From: Woronichinia sp035285405
GTDB taxonomy: Bacteria > Cyanobacteriota > Cyanobacteriia > Cyanobacteriales > Microcystaceae
NCBI GenBank assembly: GCA_035285405.1
Contig: JAYKJI010000077.1
Span: 1-13,722, forward strand
Length of the DNA: 13,722 nucleotides
Reading direction: 5' to 3'
In this document: in pieces, positions 5,792 to 12,055 of the stretch
Position numbering within the stretch: the first letter of the stretch is position 1
Layout: every line of letters starts with the position of its first letter
Notes under the pieces: model-generated
The model's input: only the letters and a program-made list of their open reading frames with translations
What the model was told of the DNA's origin: nothing
Databases searched by the model: none
Translations under genes and position numbers: made by a program

Positions 5792-8458
5792 CTAAAAACG
5801 TCCTTTGTGAAATCTTTTTGGCCAGCCATCCTCTACTAAGGTATAAAGCACAGGAACAACGATCAAACTGAGGAGAGAAGAAGTCGTTAAACCCCCAATA
5901 ATAGCGACGGCCATGGGTTGCCTTAACTCCGCTCCGGCTCCCAATCCTAAAGCCAAGGGTAACATCCCTAAAATCGTTGAACCTGTCGTCATCACAATGG
6001 GACGAAAACGCACTAAACCCGTTTTGATCAAGGCTTTACGCCGTTCTATGCCGGTTGCACGTAGGTGATTGGCGTAGTCGATTAATAAAATGGCATTTTT
6101 CCCCAATAGGCCCAACAGAAAAATTAAACCAATGAGAGAAATCATGCCAAAATCACTCTGGGTAATCAGTAGGCCGAGCATCGCTCCCACAATCGATAGG
6201 GGTAGGGAAAGACCAATCACCAATGGTTCCTTAAAACCTTGAAAAAGCAAAACTAAAACCGTCAACATGGCAATCAAAGAAAGCAATAGAGTTAAGGCAA
6301 ATTCAGCGAAAACTTGACCGATGCGAGCCGAATCTCCTTGTAGTGCCAAAGTTATGTCCTGGGGTAACAACGATCGCCCGATTTGTGAGACTTGTTCAGT
6401 AATATTGCCCAGGGCCTGATCAGAGGTCAGGTTAGCACTCAGATAAACCGCCCGTTGCCCTTGAAAATGTTCAATTTCACTACTGTAATCGGCTCCTGTT
6501 AGTTTGATTTGAATTAGACCTGGAATTTTCTCTACTTCCTTCTTAAATTTGGCTGCGATCGCCTGAAGTTGGGATAAATTTTCACCCCTTAAAGCCACTT
6601 TTAAAGGACTATCATCCCCCGTTTGCACAAAGAGAATATTTTCCACACTGGTGGTTACTTTTGGTAATGCCGGTAAATCAGCCCTGACCGTTTCCTGTAT
6701 TTGGGCAGTGGTTTGCGATCGCGAAGGTTTTAACTTGGTATAAATATTGCCCTTGAGAGGATTGCCTTGCAGACCAGCCACCATAAAGATCGATTCAACT
6801 TGGGAATTTTGTAAAAGCGTTGGTTCTAATTTTTCTGCCACCCGTCGAGTTTTTCGCAGCAAAAAACGTTCAGGTGATTGGGCAATTTCTGAGATCCAAT
6901 CAAAAGCTCCACCGCTACTTTTTGAGCTATCTGCGGCCCCATTTTCCGGCTTTAATTTTCCGGCTAATTTAGGTAAAGCCGAACTATAGACCACATTAAA
7001 TTCGCCCCGATCTAAGGTAGGAATAAAGCCCTGGGGAATGAGGGGAATTAAGGCTAATCCGATCACTAAACTGGTGATCGCGACTCCCATCACTGCCTGA
7101 CGATGATTTAAAGACCAGCCCAGCAGACGACTGTATTGGTAAGTGATCTGCTCTAAAAACCCCTGATTTTGCCTACCTTGACGAGAGGGACGTAACCAAA
7201 AGATGGCGAGAACGGGAGAGAGGGTACGGGCTACCAAAAGCGAAAAAATTACCGAGGCCGTCACCGTAATGGCAAAGGGTTTGAAAAATTGTCCTAAAGT
7301 TCCCCCCATCAAGGCGATCGGCAAAAAGACCATGACAATAGAGAGGGTTGTGGCAGTGACCGTTAAACCAATTTCCTGGGTTGCCTGCATAGCTGCCTGT
7401 TTAGGAGAGGCTCCCGCTTCTAGGTGACGACTAATATTTTCCACATCCACGATCGCGTCATCGACCACAATGCCAATTACCAGGGCCAACGCCAACAAGG
7501 TAAGGGTTTCCAGATTAAATCCGCCAATAGCCATCACTAAAGTCGTTCCCAACAAAGACAGGGGAATGGCGATCGCGCTAATCAGGGTAGCCCAACCACT
7601 GCGGAGAAAGGGAAAAATGACCAAAACAGCCAGAAAAATGGCACCCATCAAGGATTCTAAGGTTGCATTCGTCGCTTCTTGAATGTAATTAGCCTGGGTT
7701 TCTGCTAGGACTAAATTCAGATTAGGAACGGTTTTTTGTAGCGTTGTGGCGGCTTTTTGAGCTTCTCGAACCACGTCCAAGGTGTTGGCATCTGCTTTTT
7801 TAATCACCTGAACCGCTAAAACATCCTGGCCTTGCCAACGGGTTAGGGTCGGTGGATTGGGATCGGGTAAGTTTGGATCCGCAGGGGGGCGAATATTGCC
7901 ATCTCCCAATAAGTTAACCCTTAAAACCCCTGGTAGTTCTCTGAAACGGGGGATAATTTGCTCTTGGGTAAGGGTTTCTAACGCCTCTAGACTTTGCCCT
8001 GCTTTCTCATTCGGAACAATGGCATAGGTAACGGCGGGGGATTCGTTGAGATTGAAGGGAAAAACCTCAAATTTAGCTCCCGTTGGTAAGTTCAAATTCT
8101 CTAAGGCTGTCTTGACCTGTTGAGTAGATTTATCCAAATTTAAGCCCGCATCAAAGGCCGCCGTGATCAGCGATCGCCCCCCATAGGTAGAAGAATAAAG
8201 GGTCAGATTGGGCAAAGACGTTAATTGCTGCTCAATCGGGTTGGTTAGTTGGACTTCTGTGGCTGCGACAGAACTGAGGGGGATGGTGGCATTGACAATG
8301 ACAACCGGAAAAGCGACTTCGGGAAATAGACCATATTTGAGGGTACTAAAAGCCAATAGCCCAGCCACGGACAGGGCAATCCAAAAAGAAATGGTCAGCC
8401 AGGGATGGTTAATCGCCCAACGGGAAATATTTAAGCGGTCACGAAAGGACATCGGCAA
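5792..8458 (-). CDS. compact RND-family efflux permease lacking docking subdomains
   Basis: This is an inner-membrane, proton-driven RND permease of the AcrB/HAE1 family with 888 residues; AcrB has about 1050. The two-half topology is intact: TM1 at ~18-38, a first periplasmic loop to ~268, TM2-6 to ~425, TM7 at ~455-478, a second loop to ~715, then TM8-12. The proton-relay residues are present: D333-D334 in GIVVDDAIVDVEN and K787 in LLGKNAILLIDYA. Each periplasmic loop is some 75 residues short. In loop 1, GVLRVNLLG (~residue 185) runs into a proline-rich stretch (RPPADPNLPDPNPPT) and then straight into the second PN2 strand. In loop 2, LIQIKLTG (G655) is followed at once by the equivalent of the late PC2 segment. 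In AcrB the docking subdomains DN and DC sit at exactly these two points. A serine/glycine-rich insert lies in loop 2 at ~500-525. No adaptor or TolC-like gene is adjacent. The substrate is unknown. Confidence 0.92.
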   Translation of the reverse strand: MPMSFRDRLNISRWAINHPWLTISFWIALSVAGLLAFSTLKYGLFPEVAFPVVIVNATIPLSSVAATEVQLTNPIEQQLTSLPNLTLYSSTYGGRSLITAAFDAGLNLDKSTQQVKTALENLNLPTGAKFEVFPFNLNESPAVTYAIVPNEKAGQSLEALETLTQEQIIPRFRELPGVLRVNLLGDGNIRPPADPNLPDPNPPTLTRWQGQDVLAVQVIKKADANTLDVVREAQKAATTLQKTVPNLNLVLAETQANYIQEATNATLESLMGAIFLAVLVIFPFLRSGWATLISAIAIPLSLLGTTLVMAIGGFNLETLTLLALALVIGIVVDDAIVDVENISRHLEAGASPKQAAMQATQEIGLTVTATTLSIVMVFLPIALMGGTLGQFFKPFAITVTASVIFSLLVARTLSPVLAIFWLRPSRQGRQNQGFLEQITYQYSRLLGWSLNHRQAVMGVAITSLVIGLALIPLIPQGFIPTLDRGEFNVVYSSALPKLAGKLKPENGAADSSKSSGGAFDWISEIAQSPERFLLRKTRRVAEKLEPTLLQNSQVESIFMVAGLQGNPLKGNIYTKLKPSRSQTTAQIQETVRADLPALPKVTTSVENILFVQTGDDSPLKVALRGENLSQLQAIAAKFKKEVEKIPGLIQIKLTGADYSSEIEHFQGQRAVYLSANLTSDQALGNITEQVSQIGRSLLPQDITLALQGDSARIGQVFAEFALTLLLSLIAMLTVLVLLFQGFKEPLVIGLSLPLSIVGAMLGLLITQSDFGMISLIGLIFLLGLLGKNAILLIDYANHLRATGIERRKALIKTGLVRFRPIVMTTGSTILGMLPLALGLGAGAELRQPMAVAIIGGLTTSSLLSLIVVPVLYTLVEDGWPKRFHKGRF

Positions 8459-8469
8459 ACGGTTAAAAA

Positions 8470-8820
8470 CTACTCGTATAATACCTTTTCAAAACAGGCT
8501 TCTCCCACCTCGGATAATTTACGGGCGGTCGTCTTATCTGCCTTGGCCTTTTGTACCAAATTTCTAAACTGTTGAATATTGTATTGGCTACGGAATTGAG
8601 TCATGGTACACTTACAGATATCCAGACCCACATCATCGGCTAATCCCTGTTGACGCACTCGCTTGAGACAGTCTTTTTGATAATCATCAAAGGAGTTGAT
8701 AGTGGCGATCGGGGTAACAGAGGGAGCTTTCGCGCTTGGTTTCGGGGCCGCAAGCAAAGGGACAGTCCAGATTGTCGCCACCAGTCCTAGAAATCCCCCA
8801 TAATATTGGAATTTTTTCAT
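8470..8820 (-). CDS. small exported protein with four cysteines, unknown function
   Basis: I do not recognise a named family. The 116-residue product starts MKKFQYYGGFLGLVATIW, a signal peptide with a hydrophobic core, and has a likely signal peptidase I site after LLAA (near residue 25). A short Ala/Pro/Ser-rich linker follows, then a mostly helical domain. Its four cysteines are C51, C69, C71 and C109, with C69-K-C71 forming a CxC pair. In the periplasm this could make two disulfides, bind a metal or act in thiol exchange; the sequence does not choose among these. It ends 11 bp before the RND permease start on the same strand, so the two are very probably one transcription unit. The gene should be read as a candidate accessory or partner of that permease. 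Confidence 0.8.
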   Translation of the reverse strand: MKKFQYYGGFLGLVATIWTVPLLAAPKPSAKAPSVTPIATINSFDDYQKDCLKRVRQQGLADDVGLDICKCTMTQFRSQYNIQQFRNLVQKAKADKTTARKLSEVGEACFEKVLYE

Positions 8821-8942
8821 CGTTAGAAATTAAGAAAATTGCTAGAGTTAATGTTAGCGATTAAGATTGATAAGTTAAATTTAACGAATCCTAGGTGATT
8901 ATTATCAAAAAAGAGACAGTTTATCACCCTGCACAATAAATT

Positions 8943-9404
8943 TTAGGTTGGCAATTGTAGGCAAATGGCTTGAGAATTCAGTTCAAGCGTGACTTCTTGG
9001 CCGTAGGTTAAATCAGTAATAAATGGCGAGAGAATCTCTAACAGATTGGGGTTTTGAAAATGACTTCGTTTCGTTTCAGGATGGGGATAATAGACTAAGC
9101 TACGGTGGCGATCGCCTTGATAGTTTAAATAACAGGGAGAAAACGAAAAATTTTCGGGTGGATGGTAGGCTGACCAATCAACGGCTAGAAAAGTATATTC
9201 TGGCGCAAGCATCTGATAGGAATAGGGTGAGATCTCCACATTGAGGGTTCCGGCAAAAAAAGCAGTTAAATCCAGTCCTAAAGATTGAAAAAAAGGGGTT
9301 TGTAAGGCGATCGTTCCTTGGGGGTAAGGACTTTGGGAAGATTGACCCGATGCCACCTGATGGCCTGGCCGAATAATGCCCTTAACTTGAACCCATTCCG
9401 TCAT
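8943..9404 (-). CDS. RibK-like (CTP-dependent riboflavin kinase fold) conserved protein
   Basis: This 153-residue cytosolic protein has no signal or membrane segment. Its motif order matches archaeal CTP-dependent riboflavin kinases (DUF120, cradle-loop barrel): a first strand ending G-x-V-A-S-G (residues 14-20), F-x-x-L-G-L (39-44), the signature G52-T53-L54-N55-V56, a cysteine strand (PCYLNY, 90-95), a Y-x-P segment (105-107), then LLEILSP (121-127) and G135-x-x-V138 in the final strand. In the archaeal enzyme the same places read V-x-SG, LG-x-x-x-x-x-GTLN, LEIIAP and DGD-V, and the GTLN loop contacts flavin and metal. Whether this protein is a kinase is inference; bacteria normally use the unrelated RibF. 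It is divergent from the Rieske oxygenase (85-bp gap) and is followed after 122 bp by the exported Cys protein. Confidence 0.8.
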   Translation of the reverse strand: MTEWVQVKGIIRPGHQVASGQSSQSPYPQGTIALQTPFFQSLGLDLTAFFAGTLNVEISPYSYQMLAPEYTFLAVDWSAYHPPENFSFSPCYLNYQGDRHRSLVYYPHPETKRSHFQNPNLLEILSPFITDLTYGQEVTLELNSQAICLQLPT

Positions 9405-9489
9405 AGCAACTTTATTTCTGAAATTTCCTGGCTTAATGTTACGCTAAATAGGATTTAATTCTTTCATCCTCTCTATCCCAAGTTGCCGA
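9405..9489. promoter_or_regulatory. divergent intergenic region, presumed promoters for both flanking genes
   Basis: This 85-bp AT-rich gap separates the start codons of two divergent genes, so promoters for both should lie here or nearby. I see no convincing -35/-10 pair. TACGCT followed by AAAT near 9440 is the best + strand -10-like match. The call rests on gene orientation. Confidence 0.35.
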
Positions 9490-10584
9490 ATGTCTGTGGT
9501 CTCTACTTTTGGTCAACGTGCCGCCGCTATCCGTACCTGCCCCATAAATCCGAATCACTGGTATGTGGTTGCCCAAAGTTCTGAGTTAACGGATCAGCCC
9601 CTGAGTGTTGTTCTTTGGCATGAAAATATTGTTCTTTACCGCGATCGCCAAGGAAAGGTTCAAGGGCTAGAGGATCGTTGTCCCCATCGTCAGGTGAAAT
9701 TAAGCGAAGGACAAATTAGAGGCGATCATTTGGAATGTATTTATCATGGTTGGCAATTTAATCGGAAAGGAGAATGCACCTTTATTCCCTATTTAGCGGA
9801 AAATCAAAAATTACCGACCTGTCAACTACGTACCTATCCCGTCAAAGAACAAGATGGTTTTATTTGGCTTTATCCAGGCGATCAAGAACTGCTGGCCACC
9901 AAATCCCTCAAACCTCTTTCTTTACCTGAATGGTCACATCTGAATTACATTGCCAGTGTGGCTACCATTGATTGTCAAGGACATTTTTCCTTTTTAATTG
10001 AAAACTTAATGGATATGTATCATGGTCATTTACATGATAGTTATCAAGCCTGGGCTTCTGCGAATTTGACCCAAATCCAAGCCGATTCAGAGCGGATAGA
10101 TGCCTATTATGAGGCTCAAAGTTATTATAAAATTGACAGAATTTGGTCTATTTCCCAACTCTTTTTTCCCGCTTTACGGAAACTACATCCTGAACCGTTA
10201 ACGGTGAGTTACCTTTATCCACATTGGTACTCAACCCTGGGTAATGATTTCAAGATTTATTGTCTTTTTTGTCCTATTAGTGAAACCCATACTCGCGCCT
10301 ATTTAGTTCATTTTACTTCCTTAAATGCGTTTCCAAAGTTGCATAAATTACCGATCGCTTTTCGACAGTTTTTAAAGGATAAACTTTTTGGTTCAGCCCG
10401 TAAAATGCTAGAGGGACTAGTACGACAAGATGTGATTATGATTGAGCAGGAGCAGGAGTATTACAATAAAAATCCTCAGCATCGCAGTTATGAAGTGAAT
10501 CCCACTTTAGGGAAAGTTCAAACCCTGATTCGTCAGCAAGCTCAAGCCGCTCTTCCCATCCCAGGCTCGTTAGAACAGAGCTAA
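9490..10584 (+). CDS. Rieske [2Fe-2S] non-heme iron oxygenase, alpha-subunit type
   Basis: This is a cytosolic 364-residue terminal oxygenase component. The N-terminal Rieske domain has both ligand pairs: C64-P-H66 and C83-x2-H86 (ECIYHGW), 16 residues apart. The catalytic domain carries E171-N-L-M-D175-M-Y-H178-G-H180-L-H182, the mononuclear Fe(II) site. The bridging aspartate and two histidines are present, but the spacing is D-x2-H-x3-H, while D-x2-H-x4-H is usual. The carboxylate ligand is probably in the DVIMIEQEQEYY segment near the C terminus. Family members hydroxylate or demethylate aromatic, chlorin or quaternary-amine substrates. This one lacks the C-terminal membrane helices and CxxC of pheophorbide a oxygenase, so I give no substrate. 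No reductase gene adjoins; it would need a ferredoxin or reductase encoded elsewhere. ATG 9490 gives a normal N terminus. Confidence 0.9.
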   Translation: MSVVSTFGQRAAAIRTCPINPNHWYVVAQSSELTDQPLSVVLWHENIVLYRDRQGKVQGLEDRCPHRQVKLSEGQIRGDHLECIYHGWQFNRKGECTFIPYLAENQKLPTCQLRTYPVKEQDGFIWLYPGDQELLATKSLKPLSLPEWSHLNYIASVATIDCQGHFSFLIENLMDMYHGHLHDSYQAWASANLTQIQADSERIDAYYEAQSYYKIDRIWSISQLFFPALRKLHPEPLTVSYLYPHWYSTLGNDFKIYCLFCPISETHTRAYLVHFTSLNAFPKLHKLPIAFRQFLKDKLFGSARKMLEGLVRQDVIMIEQEQEYYNKNPQHRSYEVNPTLGKVQTLIRQQAQAALPIPGSLEQS

Positions 10585-10755
10585 GATGAGTGTGAACAGT
10601 TTATTGATTGTCAATTTGATTGTTAATCCCGTGTTTGTTAGTCAAGAGATCATGCTAACGCAAAATGTTAGTTTGGTTCGCGATTAGTATTGTGTTAAAT
10701 TTTGATATGTGATAGTATTTTGGCATAAATTTATTGGTTTGTTTGTCTATTAAAA
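10585..10755 (+). other. AT-rich spacer with short repeats upstream of the nuclease gene
   Basis: This 171-bp gap holds a 12-bp-period direct repeat TTGATTGT (10604-10611 and 10616-10623). It also holds a hairpin CTAAC-GCAAAAT-GTTAG (10655-10671) that could be a weak transcription end for the oxygenase gene. The AT-rich TTGTGT (10690) and GATAGT (10711), 15 bp apart, may be part of a promoter for the next gene. None of these is strong. Confidence 0.3.
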
Positions 10756-11715
10756 ATGAACCGTTTTACTGCCAATTATGATGAATCATGGAAAGAGGCT
10801 TTAAGTGAATACTTTGACGATTTTTTAGCGTTCTTTTTCACTGAAATTTACCAACAGATTGACTGGACAAAAACACCTCAATCATTAGATAAAGAGTTGC
10901 AACAAATTACGGCTTCCTCAGAGACCGATAAATGTATTGCCGATAAGCTCTATCAAGTTTGGTTATTGGATAGCCAGGAAATTTGGATTCTGATTCACAT
11001 TGAGGTACAAAGTCAGTATGATACCGAGTTTTCCCAGCGAATGTATGTTTACAATTACCGTGCCTTTGATCTTTATCAAAAACCAGTACTGAGTCTAGCT
11101 ATTCTGGGAGATGAGCGGTTTAACTGGCGACCGACTCATTTTCGCTATGGTTTTGCCGGTTCTGAGGTAACGATCAAGTTTTCGATAGTGAAACTGTTAG
11201 ATTATCAGTCCCATTGGTCTGAGTTGGAGTCTAGTCTGAATCCGTTTGCTATGATTGTGATGGCACACTTGAAGACGAAGGCAACGACAGGCAATCCTGA
11301 ACAAAGGGAGGTTTGGAAGTGGTCTTTGATTCGAGGGTTATATGAGCGGGGCTTAACCAGGGAAAGGATTATCAAGCTGTTTCAAATTATTGACAGGATG
11401 ATGACTTTACCTAGGTTTTTACAAGAAAGTTTAGATTTTAAAATTCAACAATTTGAGGAGGAAAGAACCATGCCTTTATTAAGCAATATGGAACTTCGTG
11501 GAATGGAACGAGGTAAGGAGATTGGCAAGGAGATTGGGGCTTTGCAAAAAGCTCGTGACTATATTAAGGCTGTTTTACGGGTTCGTCTTGGTGAAGTTCC
11601 TTTGGAAATAGAGACTTATCTAACACAAATTTCTGATTTATCGATATTAGATAAATTATTAATATTAGCAGCGACGACAAATTCTTTTGAGGCTTTTAGG
11701 CAGTCTATGGAATGA
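10756..11715 (+). CDS. Rpn/PD-(D/E)XK nuclease family protein (often labelled transposase)
   Basis: The 319-residue protein has the Rpn-type PD-(D/E)XK layout. The N terminus is NRFTANYDESWKEALSEYF. D63 in ADKLYQVW, E83 and Q85 in ILIHIEVQS form the catalytic D-Xn-E-x-Q set. A middle segment resembles the family's conserved RYGFAG and helical regions. The C terminus has a lysine- and glutamate-rich stretch (RGKEIGKEIGAL), then a DUF4351-like tail (VRLGEVP and helices). E. coli Rpn proteins are Mg/Ca-dependent DNA endonucleases that promote recombination; cyanobacteria carry many lineage-specific copies. The active-site residues look intact, so the gene may be functional. No inverted-repeat ends or target duplications are seen around it, so it is not shown to be a mobile element. 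A broken copy of its 3' part follows. Base use is more AT-rich than in the genes to its left. Confidence 0.85.
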   Translation: MNRFTANYDESWKEALSEYFDDFLAFFFTEIYQQIDWTKTPQSLDKELQQITASSETDKCIADKLYQVWLLDSQEIWILIHIEVQSQYDTEFSQRMYVYNYRAFDLYQKPVLSLAILGDERFNWRPTHFRYGFAGSEVTIKFSIVKLLDYQSHWSELESSLNPFAMIVMAHLKTKATTGNPEQREVWKWSLIRGLYERGLTRERIIKLFQIIDRMMTLPRFLQESLDFKIQQFEEERTMPLLSNMELRGMERGKEIGKEIGALQKARDYIKAVLRVRLGEVPLEIETYLTQISDLSILDKLLILAATTNSFEAFRQSME

Positions 11716-11856
11716 TCTAATGATTTTCAAATTCTTGACAGGATGATGACTTTGCCTAGGTTTTTACAAGAAAGTTTAGATTTTAAAATTCAACAATTTG
11801 AGGCGGAAAGAACCATGACTTTATTAAGCAATAGGTCACTTCGTGGTATGGAATGA
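11716..11856 (+). pseudogene. decayed second copy of part of the nuclease gene 3' end
   Basis: Bases 11724-11865 repeat 11379-11520 at a constant offset of 345 bp, without gaps and with about 11 mismatches in roughly 140 bp. The copy begins within 10 bp of the intact gene's TGA, in the same frame, and codes FQILDRMM, TLPRFLQES and FKIQQFEAERT before a new TGA at 11854-11856. There the arginine codon of the parent (cga) has become tga. The homology stops soon after, so neither the rest of the 3' end nor a 5' part is present. It is best read as the remnant of a tandem paralogue or of an unequal recombination. Confidence 0.8.
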
Positions 11857-11865
11857 GGTAGTGAG

Positions 11866-12055
11866 GGGAGTTATTAAGTACCTTGCTTGCCCATCCTTGC
11901 AAGGGCAGGATGTATCTGACCAGTTCTAGCGCACATTTTTATTACAAATTATGACAAGCTGGAAAAATCCCTTGCATTTTGATTAGGTTACTGGTACGCT
12001 GCCTGGCAATACTAATGTGATAGGTCTTTTCCGACGCAACCGTGAGGATCGTTCT
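11866..12055 (+). other. non-coding spacer with an imperfect hairpin and a ribosome binding site
   Basis: No gene is seen here. At 11881-11912 several short symmetries overlap: CATCCT/AGGATG (11892-11897 with 11907-11912), TGCCC/GGGCA (11888-11892 with 11903-11907), and the palindrome CCTTGCAAGG (11895-11904). It could be a terminator-like hairpin without a T tract or the remnant of a small repeat. TTGCAT (11972) and TACGCT (11995) are 17 bp apart and form a weak promoter candidate. GAGG at 12044-12047 is a good Shine-Dalgarno, 8 nt before ATG 12056. Confidence 0.4.

Noticed and set aside
8208..8567. 119-codon + strand frame opposite the RND start and the exported Cys protein
   Set aside because: It is antisense to two well-supported genes and shows no domain.
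10756..11865. Complete insertion sequence around the nuclease gene
   Set aside because: No terminal inverted repeats or target-site duplication could be found, and Rpn-type genes labelled transposase do not usually have IS ends.
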